From NCBI RefSeq assembly GCF_000745315.1, contig NZ_JQNQ01000001.1, forward strand, positions 620,001 through 684,000: a DNA stretch of 64,000 bases, written 5' to 3'. Under the pieces are notes generated by a model. That model was not told the origin of the DNA, searched no databases, and was given only the letters and a program-made list of their open reading frames with translations. The translations under genes were made by a program, and so were the position numbers. This DNA is from Salegentibacter sp. Hel_I_6 (GTDB taxonomy: Bacteria; Bacteroidota; Bacteroidia; Flavobacteriales; Flavobacteriaceae). This document shows positions 50,462 through 59,217 of the stretch, in pieces. Each line of letters opens with the position of its first letter. Position 1 is the stretch's first letter.

Positions 50462-51994
50462 ATGAAGAATATTTTTTTAATTCTGGGCACCTTTTTAATA
50501 GTAGGAAGCGTCCAATCCCAAAACATTACCGACGCATATCGTTATAGTTCTGAAGAATTAAATGGAACCGCCAGATTTAGAGCTATGAGTGGTGCATTTG
50601 GTGCATTAGGTGGAGATTTATCTGCTATTACCATAAACCCTGCTAGTTCTGCGGTTTTTCTAAATTCTTTTGGAACCATGACCTTAGACCATAGCGATAG
50701 CAACAAACAGGTTAACTATTTTGGAACAACAACTTCTAACGAAAACTCCGATTTAAATTTTAATCAGGCAGGCGGCGTACTTGTTTTTGACACCCGAAGT
50801 AATAGCCCCTGGAAAAAATTCAGTTTAGGTTTAAATTATCAAAAAACCAATAATTTTGATGATGCTTTCGTAGCTTCAGGTACCAGTCAAACTTCAATAG
50901 ATCAATATTTTTTAAATTATGCAAACGGCGTTCCGCTAGACCTACTTCAAACCAGGGAAGATGATCCCCTAACCCCAGAAAATGAAGCCGAAACTATTTC
51001 TGATCTTTATTCCTATTTAGGCGAAAACCAAGGTTTTGGCGCGCAGCAAGCATTTTTAGGGTATCAAGGATTTATTATAGATCAGGCAGATGATTCTCCA
51101 GAGAATACTTCATATAATTCTTTTATAGGTTCCGGTAATTTTAATCAGGAATACCGTTCTGTTTCTACGGGTTTAAATGGAAAATTCTCTTTTAATGTTG
51201 GTACTCAATATAAAGACTTTCTTTATCTGGGTGCTAACCTAAATACTCATTTCCTAAGTTATGACCGCACCACCAGGTTTAGAGAAAATAACAACAACGC
51301 AGGAAGTGCAACTAATGAAGTGGTATTTAATAACAACCTTAGTACTGTAGGTGATGGATTTTCCTTTCAACTTGGAGCAATAGCAAAGGTTAGTGATAGG
51401 TTTAGGGTTGGAGCTTCTTACCACTCTCCTACCTGGTTCAACATCACCGAGGAAGCTACGCAATATCTTGAAACTAATAATAATGCCAATGAGCGTGTAG
51501 TCGTGAATCCGAATGTATTAAATGTATATCCAGATTATAATTTAAAAACACCCGGAAAACTTACCGGAAGTCTTGCTGTACTTTTTGGAACCAAAGGACT
51601 TATTAGCTTTGATTACTCTTATAAAGATTTTTCGGCTACTGAGTTTAGACCTAATAATGATCCTGAATTCGAATTTCAGAACGAACTCATTTCAAACGAA
51701 CTCCAGGCAGTCTCTACTTTTAGATTGGGCGGGGAATACAGAATTAATAATTGGAGTTTAAGAGGTGGCTATCGCTATGAACAAAGTCCCTATGCCAATG
51801 AGTCTACAGTTGGCGATCTAACTGGATATTCTGGAGGTATTGGTTATGATTTTGGAAGCATGAAACTAGACCTTGCCTATACCAATGCCAGTTTCCAGGA
51901 AAATCCAAGACTTTATGAAACCGGCTTAACAAACACAGCAAATATTGATAGAGATCTTTCCAACATAATTCTATCCCTAAGTTTCGGTTTATAA
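50462..51994 (+). CDS. OmpP1/FadL-family outer-membrane protein
   Basis: A 510-residue protein with signal peptide (about 1-19). N-terminal R-F-R-A-M-S-G-A-F-G-A-L-G-G-D-L-S-A matches the FadL hatch region, and N-P-A-S-S-A-V-F follows. The rest shows beta-barrel strand alternation, ending I-I-L-S-L-S-F-G-L, a C-terminal beta signal. FadL proteins import hydrophobic compounds through the outer membrane; the substrate is unknown. Some databases call this group hemin receptor-like. Terminator at 52021. Confidence 0.88.
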   Translation: MKNIFLILGTFLIVGSVQSQNITDAYRYSSEELNGTARFRAMSGAFGALGGDLSAITINPASSAVFLNSFGTMTLDHSDSNKQVNYFGTTTSNENSDLNFNQAGGVLVFDTRSNSPWKKFSLGLNYQKTNNFDDAFVASGTSQTSIDQYFLNYANGVPLDLLQTREDDPLTPENEAETISDLYSYLGENQGFGAQQAFLGYQGFIIDQADDSPENTSYNSFIGSGNFNQEYRSVSTGLNGKFSFNVGTQYKDFLYLGANLNTHFLSYDRTTRFRENNNNAGSATNEVVFNNNLSTVGDGFSFQLGAIAKVSDRFRVGASYHSPTWFNITEEATQYLETNNNANERVVVNPNVLNVYPDYNLKTPGKLTGSLAVLFGTKGLISFDYSYKDFSATEFRPNNDPEFEFQNELISNELQAVSTFRLGGEYRINNWSLRGGYRYEQSPYANESTVGDLTGYSGGIGYDFGSMKLDLAYTNASFQENPRLYETGLTNTANIDRDLSNIILSLSFGL

Positions 51995-52020
51995 AAAACA
52001 AGAGGATCATTTTTATTTCT

Positions 52021-52046
52021 AACGCCCTTAAAAGGGCGTTTTTTAT
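52021..52046 (+). terminator. Terminator after the FadL-like gene
   Basis: AACGCCC pairs with GGGCGTT around a six-base loop, followed by a T-run. Confidence 0.8.
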
Positions 52047-52172
52047 TATCTCAAATTATAAAAAAGCAAAGCTAAATATACTTATTTCACTATTTTTCAG
52101 TAACTTAACACAACCTATTTATTTTAGCCTCATCTATCATAGCTGCATTATTAACACTTAATTCAAAAGCTT

Positions 52173-52949
52173 ATGAAATCTATTTTCTACTGGATGATGC
52201 TAATTCCTTTATTAGTATTCTCCCAAGACCAACAAAGTGACAATGAGGAATATCTCATTGTAGGAACTACAATTTTTTCTGCCAAAAGCGATAATGCGAA
52301 AGAATTTTCCGAAGGAATGAAAAACCTCAATGAGGAATTTCACGCTGAAGGTGCTATGGGTGTACGAATTTTCACAATTATGAATGGTCAAAACGCCTAT
52401 GATTACATGGCCGTTATGGGTCCTATGCCCTGGAGTGCCTTAGATACTCCCAATCCAAATCAGGATGCACACGATCAAGACTGGGCAAATAATGTAGTAC
52501 CCTATTTAGCCAGCGAAAAAGAAATAACTTTCTGGAGATTTCACAATAATTTCTCTCACTTCCCAACAGATTTCGAAATGAGCAAACTAAGAGTTACCGT
52601 TTGGGATATTGCGAGGGGAAAATATGATGAAATGATTTCTAAATTAGAAAAAGTAACCAATGTCCTAAAGCAAAAATCGCCAGAAACTCCTTTTGGAATA
52701 TATACCAATGAATTCTCTTCTACCCAATCAGGCCAGGATCTTTCTGTTGTATATTTTTTCGACGACTTTGCCTGGCTAGGGAAAGACCAAAAACTTAAAG
52801 AGAAGTTTGATGAAGTTCACGGCTCAGGTTCGTTTGATTCCTTTGCAAAAGAATGGATGGATATCACCAATGGTGCCACTCAAGAATTATGGATCTACAA
52901 TCAAAATCTTAGTGGCATTGGTCCACAGGTTACTACTTCTACAAATTAA
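52173..52949 (+). CDS. Secreted protein of unknown function, two similar halves
   Basis: A 258-residue protein with a signal peptide (cleaved near F-S-Q, 17-18). Two stretches, around 27-70 (Y-L-I-V-G-T-T-I-F) and around 140-190 (L-R-V-T-V-W-D-I), each look like a strand followed by a long helix and a strand with G-x-R-I-F / G-I-Y-T. This suggests a duplicated dimeric alpha-beta barrel (ferredoxin-like) fold. That is a guess from pattern only. It stands alone. Confidence 0.6.
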   Translation: MKSIFYWMMLIPLLVFSQDQQSDNEEYLIVGTTIFSAKSDNAKEFSEGMKNLNEEFHAEGAMGVRIFTIMNGQNAYDYMAVMGPMPWSALDTPNPNQDAHDQDWANNVVPYLASEKEITFWRFHNNFSHFPTDFEMSKLRVTVWDIARGKYDEMISKLEKVTNVLKQKSPETPFGIYTNEFSSTQSGQDLSVVYFFDDFAWLGKDQKLKEKFDEVHGSGSFDSFAKEWMDITNGATQELWIYNQNLSGIGPQVTTSTN

Positions 52950-53131
52950 ATTAATTACAGAATTGATAATTGTAAATAGCCCGCTAAGCTTCAAAAGCTA
53001 TGCGGACTTTAAAATTTAACCAAATTAATACCTCTAAAATTTTATAATTTCCCTTATCTCAAATCTGAAATTCTAATTAAATTCCTTAAAATTTCAGAAT
53101 TTCTTATCTTGTGAAAAATTAACTAACTATC

Positions 53132-53308
53132 ATGTTTGAGTTTGACCAGGAAACCTGGATTTACATCGCCCTCATCGCGGTTTTTCTTATTTATTTTATC
53201 TGGAATTCCCGCAGGGCTAAAAAAAACCGAAAAGCACGTAAAAATCGGAACTTCAGAAAGCGGTATATGGAACGCCGAAAAGACGAAAGATCTGAAACCG
53301 GAATTTGA
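53132..53308 (+). CDS. Small single-span membrane protein
   Basis: A 58-residue protein: Trp-led hydrophobic helix I-Y-I-A-L-I-A-V-F-L-I-Y-F-I-W (about 10-24), then a very basic tail (R-R-A-K-K-N-R-K-A-R-K ... R-K-R-Y-M-E-R-R-K). It should sit in the inner membrane with the positive tail in the cytoplasm. It lies 68 nt before the adenosyltransferase gene. The overlapping plus-strand frame starting at 53136 is a shadow. Confidence 0.6.
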   Translation: MFEFDQETWIYIALIAVFLIYFIWNSRRAKKNRKARKNRNFRKRYMERRKDERSETGI

Positions 53309-53376
53309 TTTCTCGCCGCATAAAAATATTGGTTTAAAGCTTCGTTTTGTACCTTTGAAAAGCAAAAAAAATTGAA

Positions 53377-53949
53377 ATGAAGATTTATACCAAAACCGGT
53401 GACAAGGGTACCACTGCTCTTTTTGGGGGCACCAGAGTTCCCAAACATCATATTCGTATTGAAAGTTACGGCACTGTAGATGAACTCAACTCCCATATTG
53501 GCCTTATTCGCGATCAGGATACAGGAGAACACACCAAAAAAATATTAAGCAGAATTCAGGATAGGCTTTTCACTATTGGCTCAACCCTGGCTACAGATCC
53601 TGAAAAGCAAAAATTGAAGAGTGGTAAAGACCGACTAACTATTCCGAAAATTTCAGCTGAAGATATTGAACTTCTGGAAAAGGAGATGGATACAATGAAT
53701 GAAGAACTTCCTGAAATGACCCATTTTGTGCTTCCCGGAGGCCACCAAAGCGTGTCATTCTGTCACATAGCCCGTTGTGTTTGCCGCCGTGCAGAGCGAC
53801 TTGCCACCGCGTTGTACGAAATCGAAGCTTTTGACGAAGCCGTTTTGAAATACCTTAATAGACTTTCTGACTACCTATTTGTACTGGCACGGATGTTGTC
53901 TAGAAGATTAAAGGCCGAAGAGGTAAAGTGGATTCCTGAAAAATCTTAA
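53377..53949 (+). CDS. Cob(I)yrinic acid a,c-diamide adenosyltransferase (PduO type)
   Basis: A 190-residue ATP:cob(I)alamin adenosyltransferase. It begins K-I-Y-T-K-T-G-D-K-G-T-T (ATP loop), has Y-G-T-V-D-E-L-N-S, then R-C-V-C-R-R-A-E-R and L-N-R-L-S-D-Y-L-F. It makes adenosylcobalamin, the cofactor of methylmalonyl-CoA mutase. The mutase chaperone meaB lies at 63072. Confidence 0.95.
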   Translation: MKIYTKTGDKGTTALFGGTRVPKHHIRIESYGTVDELNSHIGLIRDQDTGEHTKKILSRIQDRLFTIGSTLATDPEKQKLKSGKDRLTIPKISAEDIELLEKEMDTMNEELPEMTHFVLPGGHQSVSFCHIARCVCRRAERLATALYEIEAFDEAVLKYLNRLSDYLFVLARMLSRRLKAEEVKWIPEKS

Positions 53950-54136
53950 ATTTTCCAATAAGGCTTAGCAAGAATTATTAGTAAACTATCTCAAGGGCAA
54001 CTCACCATTTAATAGTGAGAATTAATATTTTAATTCCACGACAAGTCCTGAAGCGTTTCAATCTCCGATTTTCGGTTAAAATCTATAATTTTTGCGTATG
54101 TTCTTAACGGTATTGATTAAATAATAGATTTTTTTC

Positions 54137-54166
54137 TTGGCTATTACCACAAAAAATTTATTTTTG
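54137..54166 (+). promoter_or_regulatory. Promoter for the DUF2795 gene
   Basis: TTG (54137-54139) and TATTTTTG (54159-54166) are separated by 19 nt, close to ideal Bacteroidota promoter geometry; the ATG follows 25 nt later. Confidence 0.65.
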
Positions 54167-54191
54167 CAAAAATAATAAACCTGATCAACCC

Positions 54192-54413
54192 ATGTATTGG
54201 ACTTTAGAATTAGCATCTTATTTAAGTGATGCACCCTGGCCAGCAACTAAAGACGAGTTAATTGACTATGCGATTAGAACAGGTGCTCCGCTAGAAGTAG
54301 TAGAGAACCTACAGGCAATTGAAGATGAAGGAGACTCGTATGATTCTATTGAGGAGATTTGGCCCGATTATCCCACTGATGATGATTATCTTTGGAATGA
54401 AGATGAATATTAA
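54192..54413 (+). CDS. DUF2795 small acidic protein
   Basis: A 73-residue protein. W-T-L-E-L-A-S-Y-L-S-D-A-P-W-P-A-T-K-D-E-L is the DUF2795 pattern, followed by a strongly acidic tail (D-D-D-Y-L-W-N-E-D-E). Function unknown. It has its own promoter and is closed by a terminator just before secA. Confidence 0.85.
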   Translation: MYWTLELASYLSDAPWPATKDELIDYAIRTGAPLEVVENLQAIEDEGDSYDSIEEIWPDYPTDDDYLWNEDEY

Positions 54414-54434
54414 ATAACAACGCGCAAAAAATAG

Positions 54435-54465
54435 AAAAAAGTCTCCAAAGTGAGGCTTTTTTTTT
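54435..54465 (+). terminator. Terminator between the DUF2795 gene and secA
   Basis: AAAAAAGTCTC pairs with GAGGCTTTTTT (one G-T) around CAAAGT, ending in a T-run. Confidence 0.8.
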
Positions 54466-54468
54466 GCG

Positions 54469-54476
54469 TACATTTG
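54469..54476 (+). promoter_or_regulatory. -7 promoter element for secA
   Basis: TACATTTG fully matches TAnnTTTG, 24 nt before the secA ATG and immediately after the preceding terminator. Confidence 0.5.
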
Positions 54477-54500
54477 AACCCGTATTAAACAAAAACTATT

Positions 54501-57500
54501 ATGAGTTTTTTAAATTCTGTATTAAAAGTATTTGTTGGCGATAAATCAAAAAAAGACGTCAAGGAAATACAACCCATAGTTGAAAAGATCAAGGCGCTGG
54601 AAGCTGAGTTTGAAGCCCTTTCTATAGACGAACTAAGGGCGAAAACCGCTAGCTTTAAAGCGAAGATTAAGGAAGCTTTAAAAGATATAAATAAACAAAT
54701 TGAAGATTTGGAAGCTGAGGCCGATGCCAGCGATGATATTACCAGAAAAGAAGATATCTATGCTGAAATTGATGCCCTTAAAGCGAAATCCTACGAAATT
54801 TCTGAAGGGGTTTTAAACGATATTCTGCCGGAAGCTTTTGCGACAGTAAAAGAAACCGCTAAACGCTTCTTCCATAACGAACAATTAAAGGTTACTGCAA
54901 CAGAATTTGATCGCGAGATTTCCGCAGAAAAAGACTATGTTAATCTTGATGGAGATCACGCTATTTGGAACAACTCCTGGGATGCTGCCGGAAAACCGGT
55001 TACCTGGGATATGATTCATTATGAAGTTCAGTTAATTGGTGGGGTGGCAATGCACCAGGGTAAAATTGCAGAGATGCAAACTGGTGAAGGTAAAACACTT
55101 GTTGCAACCCTACCCATGTATCTTAATGCATTAACTGGCAACGGCGTGCACCTGGTAACGGTAAACGATTACCTGGCGAAAAGGGATAGCGCCTGGATGG
55201 CACCTCTTTTTGAATTCCACGGCTTGAGTGTAGATTGTATAGATTACCACAGGCCAAATTCAGCCTCTCGAAGAAAAGCCTACAATGCCGATATCACCTA
55301 CGGAACTAACAACGAATTCGGTTTCGATTATTTGCGTGATAATATGTCTCACGCGCCTAACGATCTGGTACAACGTCCACATAACTTCGCCATTGTAGAT
55401 GAGGTAGATTCAGTTCTAATTGATGATGCCCGTACACCGCTTATTATTTCAGGTCCAATTCCAAAAGGAGATGTGCACGAATTTAATGAGTTAAAACCTG
55501 CAATTTCTAATATTGTAGAATTACAACGTAAACACCTTACCAAGGTTCTTGCTGAAGCTAAAAAACTTATCAAGGAAGGAAACACCAAAGACGGTGCTTT
55601 CTTATTGCTTAGGGTTTATAGAGGGTTACCTAAAAACAAAGCACTTATTAAATTTTTAAGTGAAGATGGAATAAAACAATTACTGCAAAAGACCGAAAAT
55701 CATTATATGCAGGATAATAACCGCGAAATGCCAAAAGTAGACGCGGACCTTTATTTCACAATTGAAGAAAAAAGCAATCAAATAGATCTTACCGATAAAG
55801 GTATTGAACTCCTTTCAGCCGACGGGGATTCAGATTTCTTTGTAATGCCTGAAATGGGTATGGAAATCGCCAAAATTGAAAAAGAAGGACTTCCCAAGGA
55901 AGAAGAAGCCGAGAAAAAAGAAGAACTTTTTAGAGATTACAGCGTAAAAAGTGAACGTATTCATACTTTACGCCAATTACTTAAGGCCTACACCCTATTC
56001 GAAAAAGACGACGAATATGTGGTAATAGATAATAAAGTTAAGATCGTAGACGAGCAAACCGGCCGTATTATGGATGGTCGTCGTTATAGTGATGGTTTAC
56101 ATCAAGCGATTGAAGCCAAGGAAAATGTAAAAATTGAGGATGCCACGCAAACCTTCGCTACCGTAACTCTTCAGAATTACTTTAGAATGTATGGCAAGTT
56201 ATCTGGTATGACGGGTACAGCGGTTACTGAAGCAGGTGAATTATGGGAGATCTATAAATTAGATGTAGTGGAAATTCCTACTAACCGCCCTATCGCCAGA
56301 GACGATAAAGACGATTTGGTTTACAAAACCAAACGTGAAAAATATAACGCGGTTATAGAACACGTTACCGATCTTTCTAATGCTGGAAGGCCTGTGCTTA
56401 TTGGTACAACTTCCGTAGAAATTTCAGAATTACTTTCCAGAATGCTGAAATTAAGGAATGTGCCGCATAACGTACTTAACGCGAAACTACACAAACGGGA
56501 GGCCGATATTGTTGCTGAAGCCGGTAAATCGGGTATTGTAACTATCGCCACGAACATGGCAGGCCGTGGTACCGATATTAAACTGAGTAAAGAAGTAAAA
56601 GAAGCCGGTGGTTTGGCCATTGTTGGTACAGAACGTCATGATTCACGTCGTGTTGACCGCCAGCTAAGAGGTCGTGCCGGCCGACAGGGAGATCCGGGAA
56701 GTTCACAGTTCTATGTTTCCCTTGAAGACAACCTAATGCGTTTATTCGGATCTGAAAGGATCGCGAAATTAATGGATAAAATGGGGCTGGAAGAAGGTGA
56801 AGTAATTCAGCATTCTATGATCTCGAAATCTATTGAACGTGCACAGAAAAAAGTAGAGGAAAATAACTTCGGAATTAGAAAGCGTTTGCTGGAATATGAT
56901 GATGTGATGAACGCCCAAAGGGAAGTGATTTACAAACGCCGTTATCACGCATTGTTTGGCGATAGGCTTAAGGTTGATATCGCTAATATGATTTTTGATA
57001 CTTCTGAAGCGATTACCGAAAACAATAAGCTTGCCCAGGATTACAAGAACTTTGAATTTGAACTGATTAGGTATTTCTCTATGAGTGCCCCGGTTTCAGA
57101 AGAAGATTTCGAGAAAATGGGCGTACAGAAAATCGCCGGAATTGTTTATAAAGAAGCCTACCAACATTACCAGGATAAAATGAAGCATAGTGCTTCCAGA
57201 GCATTCCCGGTAATCAAGCAGGTTTATGAAGATGAAAGCAACAATTTTGAAAGAATTTCGGTTCCATTTTCAGATGGCCAAAAAACCCTTCAGGTAGTTA
57301 CTAATCTTGAAAAAGCTTACGAAACCGAAGGGGTTCAATTGGTTAAAGATTTCGAGAAAAATATAAGTCTCGCTATTATAGATGATGCCTGGAAAACTCA
57401 CCTTCGCAAGATGGATGAGCTAAAACAGAGCGTTCAGTTGGCCGTTCACGAGCAGAAAGATCCTTTATTGATCTATAAATTTGAAGCTTTTGAATTGTTT

Positions 57501-57860
57501 AAAGCAATGTTAGATCAGGTAAATCGAGATGTAATTTCATTCCTTTTCAAAGGAGAAATTCCGGAAGGAAACATGTCTAACATTCACGAAGCAAGACAGC
57601 GTAAAAAAGAAAAAGTAGAAACCCAGAAGGAAGAAATTCCTAATATAGACGAAAGAGCTGCACAAAGCAGAGCTGCCGGAAATACCCAGCAGCAACGCCG
57701 TCCACAGGTTACCGAAACCATTACACGGGACCAACCAAAGATTGGCCGTAATGATAAGGTTACGCTTAAAAATGTAATGAGCGGTGAAAATAAAACTATG
57801 AAGTATAAACAAGCTATCCCACTTATAGAAAAAGGAGATTGGGTTGTTGTAAATCAATAG
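54501..57860 (+). CDS. secA: Preprotein translocase ATPase SecA
   Basis: A 1119-residue SecA, longer than the about 900 residues of E. coli, as usual in Bacteroidota because of insertions in the first nucleotide-binding domain. Walker A is M-Q-T-G-E-G-K-T. The DEAD-like box is V-D-E-V-D-S-V-L-I-D-D-A. The second motor domain shows T-N-M-A-G-R-G-T-D-I and G-R-A-G-R-Q-G-D-P-G. The C-terminus lacks the Cys-rich zinc motif. It drives secretory proteins through SecYEG. Confidence 0.98.
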   Translation: MSFLNSVLKVFVGDKSKKDVKEIQPIVEKIKALEAEFEALSIDELRAKTASFKAKIKEALKDINKQIEDLEAEADASDDITRKEDIYAEIDALKAKSYEISEGVLNDILPEAFATVKETAKRFFHNEQLKVTATEFDREISAEKDYVNLDGDHAIWNNSWDAAGKPVTWDMIHYEVQLIGGVAMHQGKIAEMQTGEGKTLVATLPMYLNALTGNGVHLVTVNDYLAKRDSAWMAPLFEFHGLSVDCIDYHRPNSASRRKAYNADITYGTNNEFGFDYLRDNMSHAPNDLVQRPHNFAIVDEVDSVLIDDARTPLIISGPIPKGDVHEFNELKPAISNIVELQRKHLTKVLAEAKKLIKEGNTKDGAFLLLRVYRGLPKNKALIKFLSEDGIKQLLQKTENHYMQDNNREMPKVDADLYFTIEEKSNQIDLTDKGIELLSADGDSDFFVMPEMGMEIAKIEKEGLPKEEEAEKKEELFRDYSVKSERIHTLRQLLKAYTLFEKDDEYVVIDNKVKIVDEQTGRIMDGRRYSDGLHQAIEAKENVKIEDATQTFATVTLQNYFRMYGKLSGMTGTAVTEAGELWEIYKLDVVEIPTNRPIARDDKDDLVYKTKREKYNAVIEHVTDLSNAGRPVLIGTTSVEISELLSRMLKLRNVPHNVLNAKLHKREADIVAEAGKSGIVTIATNMAGRGTDIKLSKEVKEAGGLAIVGTERHDSRRVDRQLRGRAGRQGDPGSSQFYVSLEDNLMRLFGSERIAKLMDKMGLEEGEVIQHSMISKSIERAQKKVEENNFGIRKRLLEYDDVMNAQREVIYKRRYHALFGDRLKVDIANMIFDTSEAITENNKLAQDYKNFEFELIRYFSMSAPVSEEDFEKMGVQKIAGIVYKEAYQHYQDKMKHSASRAFPVIKQVYEDESNNFERISVPFSDGQKTLQVVTNLEKAYETEGVQLVKDFEKNISLAIIDDAWKTHLRKMDELKQSVQLAVHEQKDPLLIYKFEAFELFKAMLDQVNRDVISFLFKGEIPEGNMSNIHEARQRKKEKVETQKEEIPNIDERAAQSRAAGNTQQQRRPQVTETITRDQPKIGRNDKVTLKNVMSGENKTMKYKQAIPLIEKGDWVVVNQ

Positions 57861-57881
57861 TTTAATTTTCAATTCCTTTAA

Positions 57882-57935
57882 AAAGGGCTATCTAAAATTC
57901 CAAATTCGGAAGCTTTGAGATAGCCCTTTCTTTTT
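57882..57935 (+). terminator. Terminator after secA
   Basis: AAAGGGCTATCT (57882-57893) pairs perfectly with AGATAGCCCTTT (57918-57929). An inner TTCC/GGAA hairpin lies between, and T-rich DNA follows. Confidence 0.8.
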
Positions 57936-57982
57936 TCATTTATTTTTTTAAGTAAATTAGCTCTCAACTAACCAATCAAAAA

Positions 57983-58459
57983 ATGAAAAATTACGAGATA
58001 GAAATAAAATGGGGCGTTATTTTCTTCGCTGCATCTTTACTTTGGATGTATTTTGAAAAATTAATGGGCTGGCACGATGTGCTAATTGCCAAACATCCTA
58101 TCTACTCAAACTTTTTCGGCTTAATTGCAATCGCGATTTACTTATTTGCTATTCACGATAAAAGAAAAATTTTTTTCCGCGGAAAAATGAGCTGGAAACA
58201 GGGTTTTATTTCCGGAGTTATTTTAAGCATTGTGATTGCGCTGCTTTCCCCTATTGGCACACTAATCACTCATTACCTGATTACCCCCGAATTTTTTGAA
58301 AATGCCATAGAAAATACCGTAGCCAGAAATGCTATGAGCCGCCAGGATGCTGAAGCTTACTATAGCTTAAATTCATACATAGTGCAATCTATTGCAGGAG
58401 CTTTAATGATGGGCGTGGTCACCTCAGCAATTGTTGCGCTTATTTTAAAAAGGAAATAA
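57983..58459 (+). CDS. DUF4199 membrane protein
   Basis: A 158-residue protein with four membrane helices (about 11-25, 43-57, 72-92 and 132-153) and the family start K-W-G-V-I-F. Function unknown; DUF4199 proteins are common in Bacteroidota. Its stop codon directly abuts that of the converging M23 peptidase gene. Confidence 0.85.
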   Translation: MKNYEIEIKWGVIFFAASLLWMYFEKLMGWHDVLIAKHPIYSNFFGLIAIAIYLFAIHDKRKIFFRGKMSWKQGFISGVILSIVIALLSPIGTLITHYLITPEFFENAIENTVARNAMSRQDAEAYYSLNSYIVQSIAGALMMGVVTSAIVALILKRK

Positions 58460-59161
58460 TTAGGAATTTCTAAGTTTCAATAAATAATTGGGATTCGGGC
58501 AATTTTGCAAGTAAAAATCCAGGTCCCTTCTTGAAGTTACTCCGGGAAAATCACCAATTTTCTCCTTAAGTTCTTCAATGATTTGAAAATGCAAATGCGG
58601 GGCATAATCACCGTTTTCTTCAGGTGTTCCCAGTTGGGCTATTTTTTCTCCTTTTTTCACAGTAGTTCCGGGAGTAAGCTTTTTTAATGAAGCTCTGCTT
58701 AAATGACCGTATAGCGAGTAGAACTTCTTTTCTTCAAACTCATGCTCTAAAATTATGGTTGGTCCATAATCACCAAAATTGGTGTTATCATTAAAACTAT
58801 GAATTTTCCCATCTAAAACCGCTAAAACATCGGTATAGGCATCAGCCCAAAAATCTAGACCTAAATGAATATTTCTATTGCTATCCTCATCTTCTGAAGT
58901 TGTAAAAAGATCGCTTCTTTTATATAGTTTCCGAACTTCAGAATACCCACCAAAAGCAACTTTTTTCCCGAAGGCATTTAAATATTCAGCTATATAATTA
59001 GAAAAAGCCCGGGAAGAAGACACATCTACTTTCCCAAGCGCTACATTATCTTCAGATAAATCTATAACAATATAATCTTCTTCTCTTAAGTTTACGTCTA
59101 AAACCTGGGTAAATCCAGAAGTTAATTGCGAAAGAAATTCAGAAAAATTGGTGGTTTCCAT
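58460..59161 (-). CDS. M23-family metallopeptidase without a signal peptide
   Basis: About 233 residues. The LytM/M23 zinc site is present: H-L-G-L-D-F-W (H and D ligands) and H-L-H-F-Q (H-x-H). G-H-L-S-R and Q-L-G-T-P-E-E-N-G are typical of the domain. No signal peptide or membrane segment precedes it, so either it stays in the cytoplasm or leaves by an unusual route. I prefer the ATG at 59161 (M-E-T-T-N-F); 59191 adds 10 residues. Confidence 0.85.
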   Translation of the reverse strand: METTNFSEFLSQLTSGFTQVLDVNLREEDYIVIDLSEDNVALGKVDVSSSRAFSNYIAEYLNAFGKKVAFGGYSEVRKLYKRSDLFTTSEDEDSNRNIHLGLDFWADAYTDVLAVLDGKIHSFNDNTNFGDYGPTIILEHEFEEKKFYSLYGHLSRASLKKLTPGTTVKKGEKIAQLGTPEENGDYAPHLHFQIIEELKEKIGDFPGVTSRRDLDFYLQNCPNPNYLLKLRNS

Positions 59162-59217
59162 AAGCGATCTTTTAAACCCTTGGGCGTTCAAGAATCGCTA
59201 AAATTACAGTTTGAAAT

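Noticed and set aside
53136..53375. 79-codon plus-strand frame
   Set aside because: It overlaps the 58-residue membrane protein (53132-53308) in another frame and lacks a convincing start; the latter has a membrane helix and basic tail.
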